This document shows, piece by piece, positions 56,985 through 64,000 of a stretch of DNA of 64,000 bases. The DNA lies in assembly GCA_017467845.1 (NCBI GenBank), contig JAFUKH010000061.1:1-64000 (forward strand). The letters are read 5' to 3'. Each line of letters begins with the position of its first letter. Position 1 is the first letter of the stretch. The notes beneath the pieces were generated by a model. It saw nothing but the letters and a program-made list of their open reading frames with translations, ran no database searches and was not told where the DNA came from. The position numbers and the translations under genes are program-made. Source of the DNA: Lachnospiraceae bacterium. Its GTDB lineage: Bacteria > Bacillota > Clostridia > Lachnospirales > Lachnospiraceae.

Positions 56985-57803
56985 CTATAACTGTCCTGCG
57001 TTTTGTCTTACTACTTCTAAATCTTCATCCTTCTTCACTACCACACCCACAAACGGAAGAGTTGCACGAATCTTATCCGTAGGAATACCACCAATCTGAA
57101 GTGCATTCACCCAATCAATCAATTCGGAAGTACTTGGTTTCTTGCGGATATCACGGATGGCGCGGATGTTGTAGAACACATCCATTGCCTGCTTAAGCAG
57201 GTTCTCTTCCACCTCCGGGAAATGCACCTTTACGATTTCCTCCATCTGCTCCTTGGAAGGGAAATCAATGTAGTGGAAAATACATCTTCTAAGGAACGCA
57301 TCCGGAAGCTCCTTCTCCGCATTAGAGGTGATGATTACAATCGGTCTGTGCTTCGCCTTAACGGTTCTCTTGGTCTCGTTGATGTAGAATTCCATCTGAT
57401 CCAGCTCCCAAAGAAGGTCATTGGGGAATTCCAAATCTGCCTTATCGATCTCATCAATAAGGAGCACCACCTGCTCATCGCTGTCGAAAGCCTCACCCAA
57501 CTTACCCAGCTTAATGTATTTTGCGATATCATCCACACCTTCTTCACCGAACTGTCCATCGTATAGTCTCTGGATGGTATCGTACACATAAAGACCTTCC
57601 TGCGCCTTGGTTGTGGACTTAATATTCCAGATAATCAGCTTCTTGCCCAGAGCCTTTGCAACAGCCTCTGCAAGCATGGTTTTACCGGTTCCCGGCTCAC
57701 CCTTTACAAGTAATGGTTTCTTCAGCGCAATGGCAATATTTACACTTGCCATCAACTGCTCACTCGCTACATATTCTGCGGTTCCCTGAAAGTTTGTATT
57801 CAT
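56985..57803 (-). CDS. MoxR-type AAA ATPase
   Basis: A 272-residue AAA protein with Walker A VKGEPGTGKTMLAEA, Walker B VVLLIDEIDKAD, sensor 1 IVITSNAEKELPDAFLRRC and a C-terminal helical lid. The start is ATG at 57803 after GGAGG; an upstream ATG at 57815 lies inside that site. It forms an operon with the VWA protein and exonuclease III, and is divergent from metF. Confidence 0.92.
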   Translation of the reverse strand: MNTNFQGTAEYVASEQLMASVNIAIALKKPLLVKGEPGTGKTMLAEAVAKALGKKLIIWNIKSTTKAQEGLYVYDTIQRLYDGQFGEEGVDDIAKYIKLGKLGEAFDSDEQVVLLIDEIDKADLEFPNDLLWELDQMEFYINETKRTVKAKHRPIVIITSNAEKELPDAFLRRCIFHYIDFPSKEQMEEIVKVHFPEVEENLLKQAMDVFYNIRAIRDIRKKPSTSELIDWVNALQIGGIPTDKIRATLPFVGVVVKKDEDLEVVRQNAGQL

Positions 57804-57846
57804 AGTTCCCTCCATTTATCATCACTTTAAAGCATTAAACTTTTTC

Positions 57847-57894
57847 TTGTTTTTTCATTACATCCATGTTACGATATTCGATGAATTAATGCAA
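57847..57894. promoter_or_regulatory. overlapping divergent promoters of moxR and metF
   Basis: Minus strand: TTGCAT, 17 bases, TAACAT (57866-57894) for moxR. Plus strand: TTGTTT, 17 bases, TACGAT (57847-57875) for metF. Their -10 elements share bases 57870-57871, so the two polymerases would compete. Confidence 0.45.
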
Positions 57895-57919
57895 GTGTTA
57901 CTAAGGAGACAAGTTTAAA

Positions 57920-58771
57920 ATGAATGATAATATATACACTTTAGAGAGCTCCTTTTCGCTGGAGGTTTTCCCTCCCAAGAAGGATGATGAATTTGAACAC
58001 GTATACCAGGTGCTGGACTCCATGGCTCAGGTAAAGCCGGACTTTATCAGCGTTACCTATGGCGCCGGTGGAAGCAATTCCAAGAAGACTGTGGAAATTG
58101 CTTCTTATATCCAGAATACCCTGCACATTCCTGCCATCGCGCACTTAACCTGCGTGGGCAGTAAAAAGGAAGATATTAGTCGGATATTGGAAGAATTAAA
58201 AGCAGCTAACGTACATCACATCCTTGCCCTTCGCGGTGACCGACCACGTACTATGACAGATGAGCAGTTTTATGGTCGCGAATTTACCCATGCCAGCGAC
58301 ATGATGGCTTTTATCAAGGCAAACAGTGATATTCACATGGCCGGTGCCTGCTACCCTGAGAAACACTATGAAGCAGCTTCCTTGGATGCAGATTTGAATG
58401 TTCTGAAAATCAAACAGGAAATGGGAGCTGAATTCTTCATCAGCCAGCTCTTCTTTGACAACAGCTTCTATTATAACTTTGCAGAAAAAGCAACTGCAAA
58501 GGGCATCACTGCTCCACTTTGTGCAGGAATCATGCCCATCACCTCATCCAGGCAGATTGAGACTAGCATCTCTCTCTCCGGCTCCAGTGTACCAAAGAAA
58601 CTGACTGATTTAATTGCCAAATATGGGGAAAATCCTGAGGATATGCGAAAAGCCGGTACCCATTTTGTGATTGAACAGATTTTAGATTTGAAAAATAATG
58701 GAGTGAAGCATATCCACCTTTATAGTATGAATAAGCCAAAGACTACAGCGGAGATTGTGAAAGCACTGTAG
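57920..58771 (+). CDS. metF: methylenetetrahydrofolate reductase
   Basis: A 283-residue TIM-barrel flavoenzyme that reduces 5,10-methylene-THF to 5-methyl-THF for methionine synthesis. It shows SLEVFPPKKDDE (catalytic Glu), SVTYGAGGS, HLTCVG and ALRGDRP. Length matches bacterial MetF. AAGGAGA lies about 11 bases before the ATG. Single-gene unit ending in a terminator at 58800-58847. Confidence 0.95.
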   Translation: MNDNIYTLESSFSLEVFPPKKDDEFEHVYQVLDSMAQVKPDFISVTYGAGGSNSKKTVEIASYIQNTLHIPAIAHLTCVGSKKEDISRILEELKAANVHHILALRGDRPRTMTDEQFYGREFTHASDMMAFIKANSDIHMAGACYPEKHYEAASLDADLNVLKIKQEMGAEFFISQLFFDNSFYYNFAEKATAKGITAPLCAGIMPITSSRQIETSISLSGSSVPKKLTDLIAKYGENPEDMRKAGTHFVIEQILDLKNNGVKHIHLYSMNKPKTTAEIVKAL

Positions 58772-58799
58772 AACTCCCTGATTAGTTCTAAGAATGATT

Positions 58800-58847
58800 A
58801 AGAGTATCTAGTCCAGGCAATCTGGCACATAGATACTCTTTTTCTTA
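58800..58847 (+). terminator. terminator after metF
   Basis: AAGAGTATCTA (58800-58810) pairs with TAGATACTCTT (58830-58840), followed by TTTTCTTATTTTTT. Confidence 0.85.
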
Positions 58848-59094
58848 TTTTTTCATCTATTTTGTTTTTAAAAGTATCCCCTAACAAAAATGCAGGCTCT
58901 GGGATCCCAAAATCCATAGTTTTTGGTATCCCGGGGGAAAAAACTACTCTATGGAGAAATTCCAAGACATATTAATGCCATTTAAAACCATTTTCGGTAT
59001 CCAATTGAAAAAAGATGCTACTTAGAATACTTGCCCAACTAAAATTTCACAATCCTTCTCCCCTTCAAACCTCATAAGTAGTTACCTTCTATAG
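58848..59094. other. non-coding gap with GGTATCC-like words
   Basis: No gene is visible. The words GTATCCCC, GGGATCCC, GGTATCCC and GGTATCC occur at about 58871, 58912, 58933 and 58995. They resemble the words in the gap at 39.8-40.1 kb, in similar AT-rich surroundings, and may be decayed copies of a family of intergenic repeats. Confidence 0.4.
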
Positions 59095-59433
59095 CTACAG
59101 CACTTCTTCCAGATAACGCACTACCTTCCCTGCATTCTTTGCATACTCTATCTCCGACCTGGTGCTCTCTCCGATATAACCGCCCACATTTATCACGTAA
59201 ATCTCATCTGCCATATCAATCTTGCACTTATGCATATCGTCCAGCATATGCTTCATCTTGGTCAAAGTGTCCTCAGACATACCCTCCCAGACTTCTGGGT
59301 CGCCGGAGTGACCGAACAAGCCGACACTGATGACTATATTCCCCTCTAATGTCAGCCGCTTTTGCGCTTCCAGAAACTGCTCTTTAAATCTTGTGCTTCC
59401 GCACAGGGTAATCACCTTGTAATTCTTTACCAT
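59095..59433 (-). CDS. nucleoside 2-deoxyribosyltransferase-like small protein
   Basis: A 112-residue protein starting KVITLCGSTRFKEQFLEAQ and ending with GGYIGESTRSEIEYAKNAGK. This is the Rossmann-like pattern of nucleoside 2-deoxyribosyltransferase-related (DUF4406-type) proteins. Activity is not certain; the family includes enzymes acting on nucleotides and many uncharacterised members. It is a short single gene among acetyltransferases. Confidence 0.75.
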   Translation of the reverse strand: MVKNYKVITLCGSTRFKEQFLEAQKRLTLEGNIVISVGLFGHSGDPEVWEGMSEDTLTKMKHMLDDMHKCKIDMADEIYVINVGGYIGESTRSEIEYAKNAGKVVRYLEEVL

Positions 59434-59494
59434 CGCTATACCTCACTTTTACCAATCTTCATGCTCCGATTATATCACTGCCAGATGTCAAAAT

Positions 59495-59962
59495 CTACTC
59501 GCAATCCATCTCCATATATCTTCTGTACGTCTTAAACCCAACCGACTCGTAAAACGCCAGCGCGCCCTGATTAAACTCCCACATATTCAGCTCCAATCTC
59601 TTCATGCCGCGCCTTTTTGCATCTTCCTTGATAAAATCAATCAGTTCTGTAGCAACGCCCTGTCGGCGGAACGCTTCATCCACACAGAACTCCTCAATAT
59701 CGTAAAACTTTCTGGCATTTATATACGGACTTTCCGGCTTATCCACAAAGTGTACGCAGGCAAATCCGCAGATAACTCCGTCACGCTCCGCTACGATGAT
59801 ATCCTTATTCTCGGCCTCCCAGATTTCGTAGATGTAATCTCTGAGCTCGTCACAAAAGCCCGGCTTAAATATATCCGGCCTGCCTTCCGTATGCACATCA
59901 TTCACTACTTCCCTTAATTCATTGACTCTTGCTAAATCTTCTTCCTTTGCAAATCGTACCAT
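59495..59962 (-). CDS. GNAT-family N-acetyltransferase
   Basis: A 155-residue acetyltransferase. ICGFACVHF, CVDEAFRRQGVATELIDF (acetyl-CoA loop) and ALAFYESVGFKTYRRYMEM form the typical GNAT core. The substrate is not predictable. It starts 3 bases after the stop of the second GNAT gene, so the two are coupled. Confidence 0.88.
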   Translation of the reverse strand: MVRFAKEEDLARVNELREVVNDVHTEGRPDIFKPGFCDELRDYIYEIWEAENKDIIVAERDGVICGFACVHFVDKPESPYINARKFYDIEEFCVDEAFRRQGVATELIDFIKEDAKRRGMKRLELNMWEFNQGALAFYESVGFKTYRRYMEMDCE

Positions 59963-59965
59963 TTT

Positions 59966-60514
59966 CTAAAACTCCTCTCTCAAAATCGAATGCCAAACTT
60001 CATCACAAATACCTACATTATTCTTGCCCGCTGCACGCCAGATTCCTTCCAGCTTCATTCCTGCTTTCTCCATGACTCTGCCGGACTTTGGGTTATTCAC
60101 ATCGTGACATGCTGCAATGCGGTTCAATCCTACCTCTTCAAAAAGAAATGCAATCACAGCATGCAGTGCCTCCGGCATAAGCCCTTTGCCCCACCAGGCC
60201 TTTCCCATGCAGTAGCCCATGTCAGCCGCTGCGATATCTTCTCGCAGTCTTACCACAGAAATATTCCCGATTACCTCATGAGTATCTTTTAGCTCCATTA
60301 CCCAATTATAAGTGGACGTATCTTCATATCCGGCAATCCAACCTTCCAATAAGGACTTGGTCACATTCACATCCGAATGTGTGGGCCAAGTCAAAAACTT
60401 CGTTACCTCCGGGTCCGAAGCCCAGTTTTCATACATTTGTCCGGCATCCTCCATACGAAACCGGCGAAGTATCAGTCTGTCCGTTTCAATGGTTTTGGTT
60501 CCTTTGTTCTCCAT
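59966..60514 (-). CDS. GNAT-family acetyltransferase, RimJ/RimL type
   Basis: A 182-residue protein with ETDRLILRRFRMEDAGQMYENW at the N-terminus and YCMGKAWWGKGLMPEALHAV as the CoA-binding block, typical of the RimJ/RimL group that modifies protein N-termini or small molecules. AAGGAGG before ATG 60514 sets the start; a longer frame from a TTG covers that site. It precedes the second GNAT gene. Confidence 0.88.
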   Translation of the reverse strand: MENKGTKTIETDRLILRRFRMEDAGQMYENWASDPEVTKFLTWPTHSDVNVTKSLLEGWIAGYEDTSTYNWVMELKDTHEVIGNISVVRLREDIAAADMGYCMGKAWWGKGLMPEALHAVIAFLFEEVGLNRIAACHDVNNPKSGRVMEKAGMKLEGIWRAAGKNNVGICDEVWHSILREEF

Positions 60515-60540
60515 AATTTTCCTCCTTTTGTATAACAAGA

Positions 60541-60571
60541 AAGCCGCCTATCCATACAAGATAAGCGGCTT
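60541..60571 (-). terminator. terminator after the 44-residue microgene
   Basis: AAGCCGC (60541-60547) pairs with GCGGCTT (60565-60571), and TATC with GATA inside. It is followed by TTCTTG on the minus strand. It lies 30 bases beyond the microgene stop. Confidence 0.55.
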
Positions 60572-60600
60572 CAAGTGTCCATATATATCAACAATTCTAC

Positions 60601-60735
60601 TTACAATAACACTGTACTCTGCGTTTTACTTATCCTATATGAATGCACGAAATTAAGGCCCTGCGCATAATAATACTGCTGCATAGCCTGATAGTTCTGC
60701 CATTCATATGAAGTTAAGCAAAATACGTTACTCAT
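60601..60735 (-). CDS. candidate 44-residue protein
   Basis: An ATG at 60735 opens 44 codons with a Tyr/Gln-rich run (YEWQNYQAMQQYYYAQGL) and a basic, hydrophobic end. GGAAAGG lies about 11 bases before it. No family is recognised. A near-consensus promoter at 60768-60796 and a hairpin at 60541-60571 frame it as a separate short transcription unit of about 220 bases. It could equally be a small RNA. Confidence 0.5.
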   Translation of the reverse strand: MSNVFCLTSYEWQNYQAMQQYYYAQGLNFVHSYRISKTQSTVLL

Positions 60736-60767
60736 CGTAAGTTCGTCCTTTCCGTTTAATTATCGGT

Positions 60768-60796
60768 ATAATATTCCTTTTAAAGCAGATTGTCAA
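60768..60796 (-). promoter_or_regulatory. strong promoter of the microgene
   Basis: TTGACA, 17 bases, TATTAT on the minus strand, almost the full SigA consensus. Confidence 0.8.
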
Positions 60797-60817
60797 TCTA
60801 TTTTTTTATCACTTTCC

Positions 60818-61174
60818 TCATTCCACTGCCACAAACCTTTTGTGATATATAAATATATGAATCGCCAGAAAGAATACAATCAAAATGGAAATTGCCTTGT
60901 GCATCTGCAAAATTATCGCATATTCATCAAATATCATCCCGAACAACCCGCTCAAAAATGACACCACAACCAGCACAAGAACAAGTACCATTTTCCCCCC
61001 AAGCTTCTTGCGATATATAATCGCATGCACAATACTAAGAAGTAAAAAGAGTGTGGACGCCAGCTTATGAACATGCACGCCGGTAAGTGGAACCAGCATC
61101 GTAACTACAAAACAGACAAGCAATAATATATTTAATACCCCTGCACGGCTTCTATTCTTCTCTTTTTTTATCAT
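60818..61174 (-). CDS. small four-helix membrane protein, cytochrome b-like
   Basis: A 118-residue protein with four hydrophobic helices. His residues lie in helix two (GVHVHKLASTLFLLLSIVHAII) and in helix four (MHKAISILIVFFLAIHIFIYH), one turn-set apart, as in heme-binding membrane domains of the DUF4405/cytochrome b561 kind. Heme binding is inference. It has a promoter (61232-61260) with a palindrome at 61209-61224 near the start site, which suggests repression by a regulator. Confidence 0.75.
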   Translation of the reverse strand: MIKKEKNRSRAGVLNILLLVCFVVTMLVPLTGVHVHKLASTLFLLLSIVHAIIYRKKLGGKMVLVLVLVVVSFLSGLFGMIFDEYAIILQMHKAISILIVFFLAIHIFIYHKRFVAVE

Positions 61175-61208
61175 AAATCAAATTACTCCTTCACATAACA
61201 GTTATTTA

Positions 61209-61224
61209 GTTAGATTATCCTAAC
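61209..61224. promoter_or_regulatory. palindrome near the start site of the membrane protein gene
   Basis: GTTAGATTATCCTAAC is a 16-base dyad (GTTAG-N6-CTAAC) just downstream of the -10. It resembles metal-regulator (DtxR/Fur type) operators, although the match is only by eye. Confidence 0.45.
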
Positions 61225-61231
61225 CCGTGTT

Positions 61232-61260
61232 ATTGTAATATACCATCTGTATCCTGTCAA
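61232..61260 (-). promoter_or_regulatory. promoter of the cytochrome b-like gene
   Basis: TTGACA, 17 bases, TACAAT on the minus strand, with the dyad just after it. Confidence 0.75.
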
Positions 61261-61275
61261 TTCTAAACCACTGGT

Positions 61276-61432
61276 AAATTACTCCAACACAACCAGACGC
61301 TTTCCCTTGTCAATGTACTCCCCAATCACTTAATATGTAATCAGGAAAATACAATGTCATTTAGTTTTAAGATTACGCAAGGAAAAAATGCTGTGTTTTT
61401 AACTGGAGTAATTTCTAAACTAAATGACATTG
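61276..61432. repeat. overlapping inverted repeats upstream of the sigma factor gene
   Basis: Arm pair A: AAATTACTCCA at 61276-61286 with TGGAGTAATTT at 61404-61414 (perfect). Arm pair B: 25 bases at 61352-61376 with 61408-61432 (three mismatches). The right arms share 61408-61414, so the two pairings exclude one another. TTCTAAAC also occurs as a direct repeat at 61261 and 61413. The unit lies just before the ECF promoter. Confidence 0.65.
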
Positions 61433-61452
61433 GAAAAAGTATTTCTCTTTTT

Positions 61453-61480
61453 TGCAACCACCCTTACATTTTTTCGTCTA
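61453..61480 (+). promoter_or_regulatory. ECF-type self-promoter
   Basis: TGCAAC, 16 bases, CGTCTA. The CGTC -10 and AAC-containing -35 are typical of ECF sigma promoters and suggest the sigma factor drives its own operon. Confidence 0.65.
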
Positions 61481-61501
61481 TATAAATGAGGAGGGAAAAA
61501 C

Positions 61502-62062
61502 ATGGAAGATAACAAAATTATTGAATTATACTTTAAACGCATAGAATCCGCTATCACGGAAACTTCTGCCAAATACGGGCATTTCCTGCACACTATTTCT
61601 ATGAACATCCTACAAAATCATGAGGATGCGGAGGAATGTGTCAACGATACATATCTGCGTACTTGGAACAGCATTCCGCCTGCAAGACCACAGCTTCTCA
61701 AAGCTTATCTGGGCGCCATTATTCGCAACCTGTCCTTGGATTGCTATAAAAGACGTTTTGCCGGCAAGCGTGTTTCCGGCGAATTTTCGCTGCTTCTTTC
61801 GGAATTAGAGGACTGCATTCCTGCCTCTTCGACACCGGAAAAAGAACTGGAAAACAAAGAAATTGCTGTCCAAATCAGCAACTTTTTAAAGAATCTGCCT
61901 TTGGAAAAGAGACTTATCTTCCTTAGGCGTTATTACTACTGCGATGATATTAAGACACTGTCTGCGCGATTCGGCTATAGTGAAAGCAAAATCAAGTCCA
62001 CACTCTTTAGCATTCGCAAAAAGCTGAAAATACATCTGGAAAAGGAGGAAATCTATTTATGA
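61502..62062 (+). CDS. ECF-family RNA polymerase sigma factor
   Basis: A 186-residue sigma-70 family protein with region 2 (HFLHTISMNILQNHEDAEECVNDTYLRTWN) and region 4 (LPLEKRLIFLRRYYYCDDIKTLSARFGYSESKIKS...). GAGGAGG precedes the ATG. Its stop overlaps the partner gene by 4 bases (ATGA), the usual layout of a sigma factor with a membrane partner. The ECF-type promoter upstream suggests positive autoregulation. Confidence 0.93.
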   Translation: MEDNKIIELYFKRIESAITETSAKYGHFLHTISMNILQNHEDAEECVNDTYLRTWNSIPPARPQLLKAYLGAIIRNLSLDCYKRRFAGKRVSGEFSLLLSELEDCIPASSTPEKELENKEIAVQISNFLKNLPLEKRLIFLRRYYYCDDIKTLSARFGYSESKIKSTLFSIRKKLKIHLEKEEIYL

Positions 62063-63210
62063 AAAGCGAACGGTTATTTTATATCTTAGGTGAAATTGAT
62101 TCTGAATTACTCGCAGATGTCGAAAATATTTCCCCGCGAAAACATAGACTTCCCCTGCGAACCATTGCTGCGGCAGCCTCTCTCTTTCTAATCCTTGGAA
62201 CCGGTAGCTATCTATATAACAACAGACTGGATCCATCCTTACCAAAGCTTACGATAGACTTCTATGAGAATGGCGGTATGGGTTTTTCCGGCTACTGGGC
62301 ATATGATATTAGCGAACTGGTAAATAACAATCCTTGGACAGAAGACTGCACGCTAACCCATTTACCGGTATTCCGTAATCGTCACCCCGTGGACGGTGCT
62401 GGAACTCTTATAGAGTTTGATTGGGAATTTATGAATGCTGCACTTACCAAAGTTGCAGGATATCTGGGTATCAATAATTTGGAAATTACACATGACCCGG
62501 ATGGAATCTCCGGTCCGCCGGTCTCCGCCCAGGCACAAGGAATGTATTTCCGTATGTATCATCCGGAAGTAACCGAAGTATTCTTTGACCCTTTGGTGAA
62601 TCTTCCGGAGGAATATCAAATTGCAGGAATCTCTTCTACTTATGAAGATAACTATACTCTGGCAGAATATCTGCTGGAAATGTACCCGAATCTGATTCCT
62701 ATGGAAAATCCCACCATCAATATCTACGGCGGTGACTATAGTTCCGATGGCACAGAGAACTGGCAGGATTACTCCATTTCCTTTTATGATGTAACAGAAG
62801 ACCTAACACAAAATATATTAAACTATAATTTTAACCTGACTACCTTTACCCCCGATATTGAAACCGGTAATCTATGGATTTACAGAGTATATCAGCAGGA
62901 TTTGCATGACGTCATCGGTTACTACCCCATCATTTCCGCAGATGAAGCCCAAAGTCTATTATGCAAAGGATACTATGGCACCAATGTCCCTGAAGACTTC
63001 CGTGGTGAAGAGTACATTGCTAAACGTGAACTGGTATACCGAAACGACATTATGCAGGATATCTATGTTCCATATTATCTGTTCTACGTAGAACTGCCAC
63101 AGGAGTACAAAAAAAATGGATTAAAAGACTACGGATTATACTATGTGCCTGCCATTGAGAGCAAGTACATCGAAGACTTTCCACAGGTGTGGAATATCCA
63201 CTTTAATTAA
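62059..63210 (+). CDS. membrane-anchored partner of the ECF sigma factor
   Basis: A 383-residue protein with a short cytoplasmic N-terminus (ERLFYILGEIDSELLADV), one transmembrane helix (about 34-53), and a large extracytoplasmic domain rich in aromatic and acidic residues that I do not recognise. It is translationally coupled to the sigma factor. A role as anti-sigma or co-sensor is inferred from position. No zinc anti-sigma motif is visible, which is unlike classic ECF anti-sigma factors. Confidence 0.8.
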   Translation: MKSERLFYILGEIDSELLADVENISPRKHRLPLRTIAAAASLFLILGTGSYLYNNRLDPSLPKLTIDFYENGGMGFSGYWAYDISELVNNNPWTEDCTLTHLPVFRNRHPVDGAGTLIEFDWEFMNAALTKVAGYLGINNLEITHDPDGISGPPVSAQAQGMYFRMYHPEVTEVFFDPLVNLPEEYQIAGISSTYEDNYTLAEYLLEMYPNLIPMENPTINIYGGDYSSDGTENWQDYSISFYDVTEDLTQNILNYNFNLTTFTPDIETGNLWIYRVYQQDLHDVIGYYPIISADEAQSLLCKGYYGTNVPEDFRGEEYIAKRELVYRNDIMQDIYVPYYLFYVELPQEYKKNGLKDYGLYYVPAIESKYIEDFPQVWNIHFN

Positions 63211-63224
63211 TCTATGGTTTGTAG

Positions 63225-63273
63225 CAGTCTTTCTTATTTTCTCATACTGTAATATATCAAAACAGAAAGACTG
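63225..63273. repeat. inverted repeat before the SOD-like gene
   Basis: CAGTCTTTCT (63225-63234) and AGAAAGACTG (63264-63273) are perfect inverted copies around a 29-base AT-rich loop. The right arm ends 8 bases before the ATG at 63282. It may end the preceding operon or shield the ribosome site. Confidence 0.5.
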
Positions 63274-63281
63274 GTGATTCT

Positions 63282-63785
63282 ATGTATAACGATGAACGTA
63301 AAGAAAGTCAATTTAACATGTTCCTACCTCTGCTCTACCGTCACCCGGATGCTCATGCGATGCTTGCAGGAAGTGATGAATATCCCATGCTAAGAGGCAT
63401 TATGAATTTTTACCAGACCGAAAATGGAATCCTTGTGGGAGCTGATGTGACGGGTTTACCAGCGCAGCCTCCACAGAAAAGAGGTGTTTTCGGCCTGCAT
63501 ATCCACGAAGGAACCTCCTGCACAGGTAGCGACGAGGACCCATTTGCCGGGGCGATGCTTCACTATAATCCGACACAGATGCCCCATCCCTTCCACGCAG
63601 GTGATTTGCCGCCATTATTTAGCACGAGCAGAGGTAATGCATTCTTCATATTCTTAACCGATGCATTTCGCCTTAATGATATCATCGGACGAACAGTAAT
63701 CATTCATTCCGCTCCGGATGATTTTACCTCTCAGCCCTCCGGCAATTCCGGGCAGAAAATCGCCTGTGGAATTATTAAAAGATAA
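63282..63785 (+). CDS. Cu/Zn superoxide dismutase-like protein
   Basis: A 167-residue protein with the Cu/Zn SOD metal-site pattern: GLHIHEGTSC (copper His pair and disulfide Cys), HYNP (bridging His), HPFHAGDLPPL (zinc His and Asp), VIIHSAPDDF (copper His) and GQKIACGII (second Cys). The catalytic Arg of SOD1 is a Lys here. No signal peptide is seen, although bacterial Cu/Zn SODs are usually exported. Activity needs testing. The ribosome site is weak. Confidence 0.85.
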   Translation: MYNDERKESQFNMFLPLLYRHPDAHAMLAGSDEYPMLRGIMNFYQTENGILVGADVTGLPAQPPQKRGVFGLHIHEGTSCTGSDEDPFAGAMLHYNPTQMPHPFHAGDLPPLFSTSRGNAFFIFLTDAFRLNDIIGRTVIIHSAPDDFTSQPSGNSGQKIACGIIKR

Positions 63786-63798
63786 TATCCTGATTAAT

Positions 63799-64000
63799 TT
63801 AACTATTTCTGCTTCTCCATGGCCCATTGCTATAAAACAAAATAGACAATACTGTTGCAATTCCCCAACCAATGGGCCAAGAGCACCAAATTCCCATATA
63901 TCCAAATTGTTCAGACAGCACTACAGCCAAACTAACTCTTATAAATAAATCCATAAAAGTTGCTATCATAAACTGTTTCATAAGCCCTGCACCTCTAAGG
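63799..64000 (-). CDS. MATE-family efflux transporter, C-terminal end (cut by window edge)
   Basis: The visible 66 codons start inside the gene (LRGAGLMKQFMIATFMDLFIRV...) and end with GIWCSWPIGWGIATVLSILFY, the last two helices of MATE-type multidrug/sodium antiporters. The frame stays open to the right edge, so the gene begins outside the window. The convergent SOD-like gene ends 13 bases away, with no clear terminator between them. Confidence 0.85.
   Translation of the reverse strand, partial: LRGAGLMKQFMIATFMDLFIRVSLAVVLSEQFGYMGIWCSWPIGWGIATVLSILFYSNGPWRSRNS

Overview
The window looks like a chromosomal segment of an anaerobic, low-GC, spore-forming Firmicute, most likely a Lachnospiraceae member (Clostridium cluster XIVa). 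The signs are spoIVA and cotJABC, a class III anaerobic ribonucleotide reductase, a tyrosyl T-box leader, and a NifU-like protein paired with a GGGtGRT protein. No rRNA, prophage, insertion sequence or CRISPR array is visible. Most genes lie on the minus strand in compact operons. The family placement is inference from gene content.

Layout, left to right. 1-1 kb: NifU-like protein plus a cut-off GGGtGRT gene. 1.1-5.5 kb: a left-handed beta-helix protein and topoisomerase III with six C-terminal zinc-ribbon repeats. 5.7-8.2 kb: argH-asd. 8.3-9.8 kb: an ABC ATPase/permease pair without a binding protein. 9.9-12.7 kb: a c-di-GMP pair (HD-GYP response regulator and a GGDEF protein with a C-terminal receiver). 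12.8 kb: tRNA-Thr(CGT). 13-17.4 kb: DUF1015-glgB-mscS. 17.5-18.1 kb: a strongly structured, repeat-rich leader before a small unknown gene. 18.1-20.4 kb: serC-serA. 20.5-26.4 kb: leuB-ilvD-ilvB followed by an L,D-transpeptidase. 26.5-29.5 kb: a lipoprotein, and vanY-tgt-yajC. 29.7-31.9 kb: aroC and a lactonase-like propeller. 31.9-34.1 kb: a GH13 protein that has lost its catalytic residues, and a VanZ-like protein. 34.2-38.5 kb: DUF1292, a UvrD-type helicase, gltX and ppa. 38.6-39.7 kb: cotJABC. 40-47 kb: a lipoprotein with a probable frameshift, then a six-gene operon HAD-WYL-aminotransferase-nrdD-nrdG-dut. 47.2-51.6 kb: pnp-cdd-amidohydrolase-membrane MutS-like protein, plus a 44-residue membrane peptide. 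51.7-55.8 kb: spoIVA, tyrS with its T-box, and exonuclease III. 55.8-58.8 kb: MoxR/VWA pair and metF. 59-61.2 kb: small enzymes, two acetyltransferases, a candidate microgene and a small heme-type membrane protein. 61.3-63.8 kb: an ECF sigma factor with its membrane partner, and a Cu/Zn superoxide dismutase-like protein. The right edge cuts a MATE transporter.

The gene content is mainly housekeeping: amino-acid synthesis (Asp family, Arg, Ser, branched-chain, chorismate), glycogen, nucleotide salvage and dNTP supply, translation and sporulation. I found no defence-type or clearly new multi-gene system. The more unusual signals are non-coding or small. Two successive junctions (tyrS/spoIVA and spoIVA/pnp) each combine an intrinsic terminator, the next gene's Shine-Dalgarno in its 3' arm, and a promoter-like sequence whose start site falls in the loop. 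There is also a tandem array of small hairpins, several long intergenic hairpins, a microgene with a consensus promoter, and the dead GH13 enzyme.
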